The notes: generated by a model from the letters alone, not told the origin. A stretch of 64,000 bases of DNA from an uncultured Bacteroidales bacterium (GCA_902800305.1 CADCDP010000001.1:180971-244970), one strand, 5' to 3'. Positions 34,708 through 44,437 are shown, counted from the first letter of the stretch. Made by a program: numbers and translations.

Positions 34708-36414
34708 CTAAAAGTAAGTTTCTATAATCTTCTTAGCACTCTCGTCGCCCATGTCAATAGCTTTTTGCAAGTTGATTTGGGCGTTCTTTTTATCCCCTTT
34801 TTGTAATTGAGCATAGCCAAGAATGCGGTAGGCATCGATGATGTTGGGGTTGAGTGCGATGGCCGTTTGGCATGACTGGATGCATTCGTCAAGCAAGTTG
34901 ACACGGATGGTTAGTGCAGCTTTCTCAACGTGGTAAAGCGGTTCGCGTGGCTCCATCTCAATCGCTTTGTTGATATCGTCGAGTGCCTGTTGGAACATAC
35001 GCCCGTTCACTTCAATTTGGGAACGTTCGTAATAGAAGACCGCACTTACCTTGTTGTTCATCAAGTAGCAGTATTGGTTGTAGTCTTGTACGGCTTCGCG
35101 ATACTTGCCGGCATTCGCATAGAGTTGTCCACGGCGTATAACGTAATTGGAAGCCTCACTCGGTAGCGGATTGCCCATCATGGCGAGTGCGCTGTCCAAT
35201 GGCTCAATCACAGCACGAAGAGAATCGCCTCGGCCTTCGCGTGCAAGGCAGATGGCGTAATAGTACGAAGGAGCGCGGTTCTCGCCTTGATTGAGGGCTT
35301 CGTAAATGGAGATAGCTCCATCATAGTCGCTCTTTCCCATCAGAATCTGGGCTTTTAGTATCTTGTATTTGCTATCATTGGCTTTCTGTTCGTCGTTGGT
35401 GGGTTTGGCTTCATTCAGCGAAATAGCTTGATCTACGTATTGGATAGCGGTATCGAATGTCCATTTTTCGTAAGCAGGTTCAGGTTGTAAACGCAACTTA
35501 TCAAAGATGGAGGATGCGACATTGAAGTTTCCTGTTGCCTTATCTTCCACAAGAGAAAGGTATTTTTGAAGGTCATTGTCTGCTTCTTCGAAGCGCAGAA
35601 GGTCTATCAAGGGAGTGGAGCGGCGTAAATATCCTTCTGCGTTTTGAGGATAGGCTGCAACGAAACGGTTTACAATGTCCATGTATTCTTCGTTGCTGGT
35701 GTTGCGCGACTTAAAGTAGATATACACTAATGCTTCTTCCGCAGTGTCGGGAATACCTTTGGGGATGAAGATGTTACTTAAAGCGAGCGATGCGGAACGG
35801 GAAGGGATAGCTTCCATCTTTAATCCTTCTCGAAACCGGATGTCAAGGACATAGCTTTTTTCACCCATCGGAGCGTGAAGGATGCCGACCAAGTTGCCAG
35901 CATCGTTGAAGACAGGGGCACCAACAAGTTTTGTATCGACTTGTTTATTCAAGCCATAATAGGCGTATTTCCCTTGTATAAGGGCGGTATCGGCGATGGT
36001 GGCCAATCCTGTAGCCGTAGAGCCAGCGTTGGCGTTTCCTATGACATGGAAGGTGGTTCCGATAGGTTGAATGGAGGATGCTGGTGTAAGTACCGCATTT
36101 CCTTTGGTGTTGACTCGGAAACGAACCATGGAATAAGTGTCGTCTGCTCCTAAAATGCAGTCAACATCAGCCTGTTTCCCGCCCCCTTCCGTGATGGTAG
36201 CTTTATAGGCTCCCTTGAATATACGGTAGTCAGCTACAGCCTCACCGTTGTTGCCCACGTAAAACCCGACACCCTGCGACAAGAGGTTCCCGTCTTTGTC
36301 GTATGTGTTCACGGAGAAGATGGCTTTTTGTACTTTCGAGGTGAACTTGGGTTGTGCGTAAGCGAAAGTAAATGCGAGGAAGAAAGATATAAGTATAGAG
36401 GTAATTCTGTTCAT
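34708..36414 (-). CDS. Trypsin-like pseudoprotease fused to TPR repeats, secreted
   Basis: A 568-residue protein with a signal peptide (FAYAQ, residue 20). Residues about 25-205 have the S1C trypsin-like layout: SVNTYDKDGNLLSQGVGFYV, then ADYRIFKGA where the family has NYHVV-GA, and TKLVGAPVFNDAGNLVGI where it has GNSGGP. The catalytic His and Ser are therefore both replaced (Arg or neighbour, and Val). The C-terminal half (about 230-565) holds six or more TPR units, ending GYAQLQKGDKKNAQINLQKA. It looks like a non-proteolytic scaffold. It lies nine bases downstream of the GLUG/dockerin gene. Confidence 0.83.
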   Translation of the reverse strand: MNRITSILISFFLAFTFAYAQPKFTSKVQKAIFSVNTYDKDGNLLSQGVGFYVGNNGEAVADYRIFKGAYKATITEGGGKQADVDCILGADDTYSMVRFRVNTKGNAVLTPASSIQPIGTTFHVIGNANAGSTATGLATIADTALIQGKYAYYGLNKQVDTKLVGAPVFNDAGNLVGILHAPMGEKSYVLDIRFREGLKMEAIPSRSASLALSNIFIPKGIPDTAEEALVYIYFKSRNTSNEEYMDIVNRFVAAYPQNAEGYLRRSTPLIDLLRFEEADNDLQKYLSLVEDKATGNFNVASSIFDKLRLQPEPAYEKWTFDTAIQYVDQAISLNEAKPTNDEQKANDSKYKILKAQILMGKSDYDGAISIYEALNQGENRAPSYYYAICLAREGRGDSLRAVIEPLDSALAMMGNPLPSEASNYVIRRGQLYANAGKYREAVQDYNQYCYLMNNKVSAVFYYERSQIEVNGRMFQQALDDINKAIEMEPREPLYHVEKAALTIRVNLLDECIQSCQTAIALNPNIIDAYRILGYAQLQKGDKKNAQINLQKAIDMGDESAKKIIETYF

Positions 36415-36423
36415 GTTTTTTTG

Positions 36424-39156
36424 CTATTTTTTCAGAATGATGTTGACAAGTGTGGTCACGTCGCTGATGGTAACGCTCTTGTCGTTATCGACATCAGCCA
36501 TTTTACGAGTGTCGGTGGCTTTCCCCAAGATAATGTTGACAAGCGTGGTTACGTCGCTGATGTTGACGGCGCCGTCCCCATCGACATCGCCTCGTGACAG
36601 GTTGTAATAGGCTGGAGTTTGGGTAGCGTCGTGGAACACGATAAGGCCATCGAATAAAGGAGAATTGTCTGTCCCAATCGTTTGAAACCAGATTAAATCG
36701 CCTTCACTGGTGGAGCCATTCAAGAGATAGCATACCTCACCATTCGTGAACTTCTCTGTGGGATGAGACGTGGATAAAAGGTCGATACTCCCTTTCGATA
36801 GACCGGCAAGAGAACCATTATACATGGTTTTGTCGTAGTGGCAGTTGATGACGTTTGCCGTAGATGTCATGTTGCCCGCAACACCTCCCGTATATCCTCC
36901 TTGTGTGTGGTTCGTAAGAGCCGCTTGACTATAGGAGTGAAAGATGTTTGTGTAGTCAGCGAGGCCAATGATTCCTCCCATATTATTCGTCGCTCCTTCG
37001 ATGTTGCCGAGATTCGCGCAATTCTCGATAAGATGTAGGTTTTGGTCGATAGAGGCACCGTTTACCCCCATGAGTAGGCACTGGGTAGCGCCGACGATGC
37101 CGCCTTGTGCTTGGATGGATGCTTGGTTGATGCATCGAGCAATTACAATACCTTCTTGTTTTAAGCTACCGAGACAACCAGCGATGCCTCCACTGTTAGT
37201 GTACTTTTTAGCGATAATGGTGCCTTTGTTCACACATAGGTCAATCTTGATGTTACTTCCGTTCACATAACCGGCGATACCACCTACTTTTTGTGAGGTG
37301 CATGTGATTGTCGCTTCGTTGTAGCAGTTTTCTATCGTACTGGCTGTGTACAGATAGCCCGTAACGCCACCGACGCAAGTTGTGCCTTGCAATGTCGATG
37401 TTGCATCGATGGTTATATTCTTGATGGTTGTGCCGCTGGCAGCACCCACAAGCAGTCCTGCGTATGATGCAGCCTTAACCGATGCTCCCGATAAGGTCAC
37501 ATCAAAGATGGTTGCTCCTTCCGTGTAGCCAAACAAGCCGATATAGGAAGAAGAGGTGTTGACGGACATCCCTTTAATGGAGTGTCCATTTCCGTCGAAT
37601 GTGCCGCTGTAAACACTGTTGAGTGTCGCGTAGTTGCCAATAGGTGTCCACTCTCTTGAACTTAAATCGATGTCAGCAACAAGTACAGCAGAAGCGGACT
37701 TGTTAGCACCAGAATTAACGAGTTTGGCAAACCACAGAAGTTCATCTGCCGATGCAATCTTGTAACGTCCTTTGGAGTCTATACCTAAATATTGAGTGTT
37801 CATCTGGGAACAAACGTGGCAGCTTCCCTCTGTTAAGAAGGATGCGTCATGCGAGGATGGCGTTACTTGTGCGGAAGAGTTGTTTGTGAATGTCGTGGAT
37901 GCTGTGGCTGAACCGTCACATCTGACGCTTCCACTGGCAAAGACGATGTAATGTGTGTCCTCTAAAACGGGATAAAGGTCTGTCCCAAGATTTTGTCTCC
38001 ACATTGTTTGGCCTGCCCTATTGCCATTCAGCAAGTAGGCCGCTTTTCCTGATGTGAAATCCTCTTCGTTGAGTCCTGAAGCCGTTCCCATTCCTTCCAT
38101 TTTATAGACATCGTAAGCCCTTTCAGTACCACCTTGAGTGAGGGAAGTTTCGTTGGAGTAACAAGAAGAAAGAATGTCGGCGGAACAATATCCGCAGAAT
38201 TTGCCGATGCTTGTTGCCGAAGTGGCCGTTTCTATATGATGGATGATGGCATAACAACCTTGTATATTCCCCCTGCTGATGTATCCAGCGAGTCCGCCTG
38301 TGTAAGCATTAGATATGGTCGTTTTTACCAACTCTCCCGTCGCGGCGGAATACGCTATGTCGGAGTTGGCAGAATAACCAATCAATCCTCCAGCATACTG
38401 TGTGCCAGAAATGGAACCACTTGCTATACAGAAAGAGATGGAGGATTTTTCTTCCATCTTACCCACGAGTCCACCGATGTTCGTTTTGGGGGAAGTGATG
38501 GATGCCGTGGATGAACATCCCGATACGCTGGTGCCCGACATGTATCCGCACACTCCACCAACGTATGTCATGGCTGTGATTTCAACATTTTCGACGTGGC
38601 AATCCTCTAAAGAAGAACCTTCTGCACCACCGACGATGGAACCCGTTGAGTTTTCACCGTTGATGGAAAAATTCTTCACCGTGATGCCTGCAATGGAGGA
38701 CGATAAAGCACTTCCGACCAGTGCAGCGCATCGCCTGTTCCCCGTGATGCTCCCGTCCGTCAGGATGATGTCCTCGATGGTGGCACCTTCTGTCGTGCCA
38801 AACAGACCGTTTCTCTTTTCGTTGGGCATGTTGACGTAGAGATGAGCTATCATATATCCGTTACCATGGAAGGTTCCGTTGAAGGCGTTGTCGTCGTTGT
38901 AGCCAATGCCTGGCCAACTGCTTTTGCTGGAGCCGCATACTGATGACAAGTCGATGTCGGCTGTCAACTCTGCGCACGCTTGGCGGTTTTGGTTCACTCC
39001 TTCTACAGTTCCATTCACAAGTTGGGCAAACCAGAGCAGTTCTTGAGCTGTCCCTATTTGATACGGTTTTGTGGACGTTCCTTCTCCCACTGGCTGTGTC
39101 CAGCCGATGGCGCATAAAAAGCAGCCAATCATTGTTAGTAATAATCGATTGTTCAT
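36424..39156 (-). CDS. Large surface protein with GLUG-type repeats and two dockerin-like units
   Basis: A 910-residue protein with a signal peptide (CAIGWTQ). It has two similar halves, each starting with an ELLWFAxLVN stretch (about 37-48 and 465-475), then IDLSS and FNGTFHGNGYMI-like segments, and repeated GGLVG/GGIAG/GGVTGY turns (GLUG motif). It ends in two dockerin-like units: GDVDGDGAVNISDVTTLV and ADVDNDKSVTISDVTTLV. Such proteins are surface adhesins or enzymes; no catalytic motif is visible. It starts two bases after the recN stop, so it is probably cotranscribed with recN. Confidence 0.85.
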   Translation of the reverse strand: MNNRLLLTMIGCFLCAIGWTQPVGEGTSTKPYQIGTAQELLWFAQLVNGTVEGVNQNRQACAELTADIDLSSVCGSSKSSWPGIGYNDDNAFNGTFHGNGYMIAHLYVNMPNEKRNGLFGTTEGATIEDIILTDGSITGNRRCAALVGSALSSSIAGITVKNFSINGENSTGSIVGGAEGSSLEDCHVENVEITAMTYVGGVCGYMSGTSVSGCSSTASITSPKTNIGGLVGKMEEKSSISFCIASGSISGTQYAGGLIGYSANSDIAYSAATGELVKTTISNAYTGGLAGYISRGNIQGCYAIIHHIETATSATSIGKFCGYCSADILSSCYSNETSLTQGGTERAYDVYKMEGMGTASGLNEEDFTSGKAAYLLNGNRAGQTMWRQNLGTDLYPVLEDTHYIVFASGSVRCDGSATASTTFTNNSSAQVTPSSHDASFLTEGSCHVCSQMNTQYLGIDSKGRYKIASADELLWFAKLVNSGANKSASAVLVADIDLSSREWTPIGNYATLNSVYSGTFDGNGHSIKGMSVNTSSSYIGLFGYTEGATIFDVTLSGASVKAASYAGLLVGAASGTTIKNITIDATSTLQGTTCVGGVTGYLYTASTIENCYNEATITCTSQKVGGIAGYVNGSNIKIDLCVNKGTIIAKKYTNSGGIAGCLGSLKQEGIVIARCINQASIQAQGGIVGATQCLLMGVNGASIDQNLHLIENCANLGNIEGATNNMGGIIGLADYTNIFHSYSQAALTNHTQGGYTGGVAGNMTSTANVINCHYDKTMYNGSLAGLSKGSIDLLSTSHPTEKFTNGEVCYLLNGSTSEGDLIWFQTIGTDNSPLFDGLIVFHDATQTPAYYNLSRGDVDGDGAVNISDVTTLVNIILGKATDTRKMADVDNDKSVTISDVTTLVNIILKK

Positions 39157-39158
39157 GG

Positions 39159-40829
39159 CTATGTTTTGAGTAAAGATTTTGCGTTTTCGAATGCAGCTTG
39201 TGTAAGGGTCTCCCCACTCAACATGTGCGCGATTTCCTCGATGCGTTCTTCGTATGTCAACGGTATGATGTGGGTCAACGTGGCAAGGGAAGTATCTTCT
39301 TTATATACTTTGTAGTGGTGGCTACCCAAGGCCGCGATTTGAGGCAGATGGGTGATGGAAATGACTTGACGCTTTTTTTCGCCTATCTCTTGCATGATTT
39401 TGGCCATCTTTTCAGCGATGGAACCGCTGACACCAGTGTCGATTTCATCGAAGATAATGGTAGGAAGTTTTACGGTACCAGCAATGAGTGCTTTGAGGGC
39501 AAGCATCACTCGTGCAATCTCGCCACCCGACGCAATCTGGCTCACAGGCTTCAACTCCCCGCTTTTGTTTGCGTTGAATAAGAATTGTACTTGGTCTATT
39601 CCTGTTTCTGTGAGGATAGAAGGGTTTACAAGAACCGAACACTTGAATTGCACGTTCGGCATACCCAATGGGAGTAGCTTCTCCACCATTACTTTTTCCA
39701 TCTTCTTCGAGGCTTCCATTCGGCTCCTGGATAGCTTTTTTGCAATAGCCAACGCCTTTTCTTGTTGCGATGCTGTTTTCTGGCGAAGTTCCTCGATGAA
39801 ATCGTCGGAATTATCGATTCTCATCAATTTCTCTTCCAGATTCCGTTGGATGGAAAGCAACTCTTCCACGCTATCGACTCCATGTTTCTTTAATAAAGTG
39901 TAGATGGTGTTGAGCCGCTCTTCCACTTGTTCTAATCGTTTGGGATTATATTCCACGTCTTCGGCTTGTCCCTCCAACTCTTCTGCCACATCTTTCAGCT
40001 CAATGTAACAAGTGTCCAGTCGGTTGGCAAGTTTTTCTGCTGAAGGATATACCGATGTAATAGAGTGAAGTTCGGAGATGCACTGCTTGATGAGGCCTAA
40101 AGTGTCTGTTCCGTCGTTGGCGGCTTGGAGGTGGTTGGCCGCATTATAAAGAGACGACTTGATTTCTTCTGCATGTTCAAGCGTTTCGGCCTCTTCCTCC
40201 AATTCTTCTTGTTCGCCTTCTTTTAGTTGTGCATCCGCCAGCTGATTGACTTGGAATCGGAGATAATCTTCTTCCTCCTTGTTCCCTTTCACCTCTTCCA
40301 GCGCTTCCTCCAGTTGCTTGGCAAGTGTTTTATATGCCTTATATTCCGTTTTATAGGCAGTGAGCAGGTCTCCATTCTGAGCCATTGTGTCGAGTGTGCT
40401 CAGTTGGAAGTTCTCTTTCCCCAGAAGTAGGTTCTTGTGCTGAGAATGTATGTCGATGAGTTGTTCACCAATTTCTTTTAATTGTGTCAGCGATGCAGGT
40501 GTGTCGTTAATGAAAGCGCGTGACTTGCCTGTTGATGTCAGTTCTCGGCGAATAATGCACTCCGAACCGTCGAAATCGAATTCGTTCTCTGTGAAGAAAG
40601 CCTCCAACTGGCAATCGGACGCATCGAAAACCGATTCAATCACGCATCGCTTGGCACCGGCTTTGATGGATTTGCTGTCGGCTCTTTGCCCCAACAACAA
40701 ACCGATGGCACCGATAATGATAGACTTACCTGCACCCGTTTCGCCTGTGATGACGGAGAATCCAGGATGGAAGTCGATGTCAAGTTGTTCTATCAGCGCA
40801 TAATTCTCTATGTGGAGATGGCGTATCAT
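39159..40829 (-). CDS. recN: DNA repair protein RecN
   Basis: SMC-like ATPase that supports double-strand break repair by holding DNA ends or sister chromosomes. The 556-residue protein has the Walker A GETGAGKS at 29-36, a long central coiled coil (about 155-380), the ABC signature region ASGGEIARVMLALKA and Walker B TIIFDEIDTGVSG, then VISITHLPQIAALG. All are as expected for RecN. It overlaps the end of the DUF4835 gene by four bases and is followed closely by the GLUG/dockerin gene. Confidence 0.97.
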   Translation of the reverse strand: MIRHLHIENYALIEQLDIDFHPGFSVITGETGAGKSIIIGAIGLLLGQRADSKSIKAGAKRCVIESVFDASDCQLEAFFTENEFDFDGSECIIRRELTSTGKSRAFINDTPASLTQLKEIGEQLIDIHSQHKNLLLGKENFQLSTLDTMAQNGDLLTAYKTEYKAYKTLAKQLEEALEEVKGNKEEEDYLRFQVNQLADAQLKEGEQEELEEEAETLEHAEEIKSSLYNAANHLQAANDGTDTLGLIKQCISELHSITSVYPSAEKLANRLDTCYIELKDVAEELEGQAEDVEYNPKRLEQVEERLNTIYTLLKKHGVDSVEELLSIQRNLEEKLMRIDNSDDFIEELRQKTASQQEKALAIAKKLSRSRMEASKKMEKVMVEKLLPLGMPNVQFKCSVLVNPSILTETGIDQVQFLFNANKSGELKPVSQIASGGEIARVMLALKALIAGTVKLPTIIFDEIDTGVSGSIAEKMAKIMQEIGEKKRQVISITHLPQIAALGSHHYKVYKEDTSLATLTHIIPLTYEERIEEIAHMLSGETLTQAAFENAKSLLKT

Positions 40830-41746
40830 TTTTTGATTTTATTCCAATAAGTGTTTTGGCTGGCGTTGAGGTTCGACACAATGTCGTAAACGTTTTGTTT
40901 TTCTTTCTCTGTGCCATGTCCCGAATATACGTTCACAATCTCGTCCCGTTTGAAGTCCGTGAAAATTTGTGGCAACATCGAAAGGGGTTTATTGCTGTGC
41001 GCTTCTTGCAGCAACTCGATGGCTTCGGTCACAGCAGTTCGTCCACGGTCGGCATTGTTGGCCATTTCATCGAGTCCCTCGCGGTGATATTTGTATTGCA
41101 TCTGGCGGAACGGTTCCAGCGATGATTCCATATAGTCATTGATGATGGCATGTCGGTTTCGGTCGTCGCCAAAAGCTTTCCATCCAGGGTCACTGAAGGT
41201 CTGTGCACTATTCACAATGTTTTCCACGATATGCAGCACGTCTGTTCCTCCTAAGGGGGAGAAAGTGTCAAGATCCATGCCGATGAAGAGATAGGCGTAA
41301 TAGGCCAACATCGCCGTGAGATTGTTGTCGAGATTGTTCTCGTTGAATTCCAACGGGTCGTGTTCTTTGTAGGTGAAGTTGAAGCTACCGTCCTTCATGG
41401 AGAAGACCGTCGTGTTATAGCTGGAGTTATAGACGGGACGTGACAGCTGGAAGAGCAGTTCTCCTGTGAACGCATTGTTGGCTTCATCATATTTTTTGAG
41501 GGTAATGTTCATGGTACATTCAATCCTTTCCCCCTTTTGAAATTGCAGGTCTGTCCATGAACGGTTGTTCATAAATTCGTTAATGGCAGTCTCCAATGTC
41601 TCAAAGACACTCGTGTTTGTTCCTTGTATTTGCGAGTGAATGACCTTGACAGTGCAGTTGAGTTCTTGTGCCATCGCCTTGTAGCCGAAAGGCATGAACC
41701 AATTTGTCATGCAGATAAGCAGGAAGAGGATAAATCGTGTACGCAT
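40826..41746 (-). CDS. DUF4835 family secreted protein (PorD-like)
   Basis: A 306-residue protein with a signal peptide starting MRTRFILFLLICMTNWFMPF and cleaved near KAMAQ. DUF4835 blocks are visible: QELNCTVKVIHSQIQGTN, FETLETAINEFMNNRSWT, FNFTYKEHDPLEFNENNLDN and LAYYAYLFIGMDLDTFSPLG. The family is conserved in Bacteroidetes next to recN and coaBC. Recent annotations link it to the type IX secretion protein PorD; I recall this but cannot confirm it here. Upstream starts are ruled out by a -7 box at 41767-41774. Confidence 0.85.
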   Translation of the reverse strand: MRTRFILFLLICMTNWFMPFGYKAMAQELNCTVKVIHSQIQGTNTSVFETLETAINEFMNNRSWTDLQFQKGERIECTMNITLKKYDEANNAFTGELLFQLSRPVYNSSYNTTVFSMKDGSFNFTYKEHDPLEFNENNLDNNLTAMLAYYAYLFIGMDLDTFSPLGGTDVLHIVENIVNSAQTFSDPGWKAFGDDRNRHAIINDYMESSLEPFRQMQYKYHREGLDEMANNADRGRTAVTEAIELLQEAHSNKPLSMLPQIFTDFKRDEIVNVYSGHGTEKEKQNVYDIVSNLNASQNTYWNKIKK

Positions 41747-41766
41747 AGTTGAAATTGAAATCATTG

Positions 41767-41774
41767 CAAATTTA
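41767..41774 (-). promoter_or_regulatory. -7 promoter box of the DUF4835-recN unit
   Basis: TAAATTTG on the minus strand, 21 bases upstream of the chosen ATG. This decides the start, since longer frames begin at or beyond it. Confidence 0.6.
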
Positions 41775-42047
41775 GGTAAAAAAAATGAGAAGACGATACC
41801 AAACTCCACATTATTTTATTCCTCCACCTCCACATCTGCTGAAAACACCTAAAAAATGGGTCAGTTTGACAACAGCTTTGTTCGTTTCCTGTTGAACCTC
41901 CCCATCGCTTGCTGTTATGTCGGTAGGCATGTCCTCGGATGCTTCAAAATCGCACCCGTCGGGTGCGGCTTGCCGTACCCGACGGGTGCGATGCATCGGA
42001 CTCGACGGGTGCGATTCCGAAGCTACGAGCGGAGTCTTTATGCCGTA
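41775..42047. other. Non-coding gap between the DUF4835 promoter and the end of xth
   Basis: No coding sequence is visible. It contains AT-rich sequence, a stretch rich in CTCC near 41820, and the triple palindrome array listed separately. Confidence 0.6.
41952..42012. repeat. Three 15-base palindromes at 23-base spacing
   Basis: GCACCCGTCGGGTGC at 41952, GTACCCGACGGGTGC at 41975 and GGACTCGACGGGTGC at 41998. Units two and three keep pairing through T-G pairs on the plus strand. They lie just past the 3' end of xth. Confidence 0.9.
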
Positions 42048-42836
42048 CTACAGTTCCACTTCCACCTCTACTGGGCAATGGTCGCTGCCCATGATGTTGG
42101 TGTGGATGTGAGCGGATTGAAGTTGGGGCTGAAGACGATTGGAGCAGAGCCAATAGTCGATGCGCCAGCCCGTATTCTTTTCACGGGCGTGGAAACGGTA
42201 AGACCACCACGAATAGACATTTTCCAGTGTGGGGAAGAAGTGCCGGAAGGTGTCGGTGAAACCAGCGTTCAGGAGGTCGGTGAACTTAGCACGCTCTTCG
42301 TCGGTGAAACCAGCGTTGTGATGGTTGGTCTTGGGGTTCTTGATGTCGATTTCCTCGTGTGCCACATTCATGTCTCCACAAACGAGGACGGGTTTCTGCT
42401 GGTCGAGCCGTTGAAGGTAGAGGCGGAAAGCGTCGTCCCACGTCATGCGCTGGTCGAGTCGGCGAAGCCCATCTTGCGAGTTGGGCGTATAGACGGTGAT
42501 AACGAAGAATCGGTCATATTCGAGGGTAATGACTCGTCCTTCGGTGTTCATGTCAAGCCAACCGTTGTCGGGGAGGGATGAGATAATGTCTTCGGGTAAA
42601 CCGAAGACCACGGAAAGGGGCGTGTGTTTGGTGTAGATGGCGGTGCCGGAGTAACCTTTCTTCTCGGCATAGTTCCAGTAGGATTGGTAGCCAGGGAAGG
42701 CGAGGTCTAATTGTCCAGCTTGCATCTTGGTCTCTTGCAGACAGAAAAAATCCGCATCGAGTGTGGCAAAGGTCTCTGAAAAACCTTTGCCACACACGGC
42801 GCGGAGTCCGTTGACATTCCAAGAAATGAACTTCAT
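42048..42836 (-). CDS. xth: Exodeoxyribonuclease III
   Basis: Base-excision repair enzyme with AP endonuclease and 3'-5' exonuclease activity. The 262-residue protein starts MKFISWNVNGLRAVCGKGF. Metal and active-site positions are visible: Asn7 and Asn9, Glu35 in CLQETK, YTPNSQDGLRRLDQRM, VCGDMNVAHEEIDIKNPKTN and the final GSDHCPVEVEVEL with the catalytic Asp-His. It is only one base after the CoA transferase stop, so the two share a transcript; the functional link is unclear. Confidence 0.96.
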   Translation of the reverse strand: MKFISWNVNGLRAVCGKGFSETFATLDADFFCLQETKMQAGQLDLAFPGYQSYWNYAEKKGYSGTAIYTKHTPLSVVFGLPEDIISSLPDNGWLDMNTEGRVITLEYDRFFVITVYTPNSQDGLRRLDQRMTWDDAFRLYLQRLDQQKPVLVCGDMNVAHEEIDIKNPKTNHHNAGFTDEERAKFTDLLNAGFTDTFRHFFPTLENVYSWWSYRFHAREKNTGWRIDYWLCSNRLQPQLQSAHIHTNIMGSDHCPVEVEVEL

Positions 42837-42837
42837 G

Positions 42838-44334
42838 TTATGCGAATTTGCTAAAATCTACCTTGTGCATGTCGCCTTCTTTGAGGAAGGTGTCGTGGAA
42901 GGCGTGGGTAGCAGCGAGGTTGTGCCATGACTGACCCTTTTGCGAAATCTTGAGGTAGTCCCAAAGGAGCTGCTTGTAATCGGGGTGGGCACAGTTCTCG
43001 ATGATAGCATGAGCACGCTGGATAGGGCTTTTGCCGCGCAGGTCGGCCACACCTTGTTCGGTCACAATGACGTTGACGTCGTGCTCGGTGTGGTCCACAT
43101 GGCTACAGAACGGAACGATGGCTGAAATGGCGCCACCTTTGGCTACCGATGAGCAAGTGAAGATGCTGAGGAAAGCATTACGCTCGAAGTCGCCCGAACC
43201 GCCGATGCCGTTCATCATCTTGGTGCCGCAAATCTGGGTGGAATTGGCGTGTCCGTAGAGGTCAACCTCGATAGCTGTATTGATAGCAATGAGGCCGAGA
43301 CGACGAATCACCTCTGCATTATTGGAGATTTCAGATTGACGAAGCACGAGCTTGTCCTTGAAGAAGTCCATGTTGTCATAGAGATTGAGAAGGTGGTCGT
43401 TGGTGACGGTGAGTGAACATGTGGAGGCACATTTCACTTTGCCTTCGAACATCAAATCGACAATGGCGTTCTGTAGCACTTCGGTGTAAACCTCCATGGG
43501 AGGCATGTCGGGATTGCTACCGAGGGCGAAGAGGATGGCGTTGGCTGTAGTGCCTACACCGCTTTGGAAGGGCAGGAAGCCTGGAGGGATGATACCGCGC
43601 TTCTTTTCGTTCATCAGGAAATTTGCCACATTCTCACCAATCTTGTCGGTGATGGGGTCTGCATCCTTGAAGGAACGGGCCTCGTCGGGTAAGTTGCACT
43701 CCACTACGCCCACAATCTTCTTGGGGTCAATCTGAAGGTAGGACGTACCGATGCGGTCGGTCACCTTTTCAATGGGGATAGGCTTGCGATAAGGTGGGTC
43801 GAGTGGCTCGTACACATCATGTATGCCGATGGATTTGGGAGAATGGAAAGCGTTCAACTCGAGGATAACACCTTTCTTGGCCAGACGTGCCACCGTGGGG
43901 GAGATACCGCCAGCTGCGGTCAGATACACTTTCCCGTCTTCTTCGATGGCGCACACCTCGATAATTGCCCAATCGACATCGCCCAAGAAACCATAGCGGA
44001 GGTCTTGTGCCATCATGCCAAGGTGAATATCGTTGTATGCAATCTCACCAGCGTTGACATGCTTGCGGAAGGTTGAGTTGGTGGTGTAGGGCGCACGGTA
44101 GCGGATGGCCTGTTCGTCGGAGAGGACGCCGTCGCATGACTGACCTGTGGAAGCACCCGTGAAGATGCCAATTTGGTAGGGGCGACCTGCCTCATGCTCA
44201 GTGTGAGCAATCTTTGCAATTTCTGTTGTCACAGCTTTGGGTGTTCCGGCAGGAGTAAATCCCGACAGACCAATGTTGTCACCGTTTTTGATGAGTGCTG
44301 CAGCCTCTGCAGCAGTAATTCTTGTAAATGCCAT
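42838..44334 (-). CDS. Acetyl-CoA hydrolase/transferase family protein (succinate CoA transferase type)
   Basis: Class I CoA transferase, 498 residues. It starts ITAAEAAALIKNGDNIGLSG and has PSGTPKAVTTEIA-like GFTPAGTPKAVTTEIAK, FQSGVGTTANAILFALG (the oxyanion loop), MEVYTEVLQNAIVDLMFEGK (with the likely catalytic Glu) and GIGGSGDFERNAFLSIFTCS. By homology it exchanges CoA between succinate, acetate or propionate, which would suit succinate/propionate-producing Bacteroidales. The exact substrate is not readable. It has its own promoter and reads into xth. Confidence 0.92.
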   Translation of the reverse strand: MAFTRITAAEAAALIKNGDNIGLSGFTPAGTPKAVTTEIAKIAHTEHEAGRPYQIGIFTGASTGQSCDGVLSDEQAIRYRAPYTTNSTFRKHVNAGEIAYNDIHLGMMAQDLRYGFLGDVDWAIIEVCAIEEDGKVYLTAAGGISPTVARLAKKGVILELNAFHSPKSIGIHDVYEPLDPPYRKPIPIEKVTDRIGTSYLQIDPKKIVGVVECNLPDEARSFKDADPITDKIGENVANFLMNEKKRGIIPPGFLPFQSGVGTTANAILFALGSNPDMPPMEVYTEVLQNAIVDLMFEGKVKCASTCSLTVTNDHLLNLYDNMDFFKDKLVLRQSEISNNAEVIRRLGLIAINTAIEVDLYGHANSTQICGTKMMNGIGGSGDFERNAFLSIFTCSSVAKGGAISAIVPFCSHVDHTEHDVNVIVTEQGVADLRGKSPIQRAHAIIENCAHPDYKQLLWDYLKISQKGQSWHNLAATHAFHDTFLKEGDMHKVDFSKFA

Positions 44335-44369
44335 AGTTCTTAGTTTTACACAAATCTCTAAATTTTGTG

Positions 44370-44400
44370 CAAAATTAGGTATTTTATTTGTATTGACAAA
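44370..44400 (-). promoter_or_regulatory. Promoter of the CoA transferase gene
   Basis: On the minus strand, TTTG (44400-44397), a 19-base gap, then TAATTTTG (44377-44370), 35 bases before the ATG. Confidence 0.8.
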
Positions 44401-44437
44401 AAAAGAGGCACAAAAACTGTTGTTCTGTGCCTCTTTT
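44401..44437. terminator. Terminator of glsAB
   Basis: Perfect 12-base arms AAAAGAGGCACA and TGTGCCTCTTTT, T-rich on both strands. It closes the glsA-glsB unit just before the CoA transferase promoter. Confidence 0.9.
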
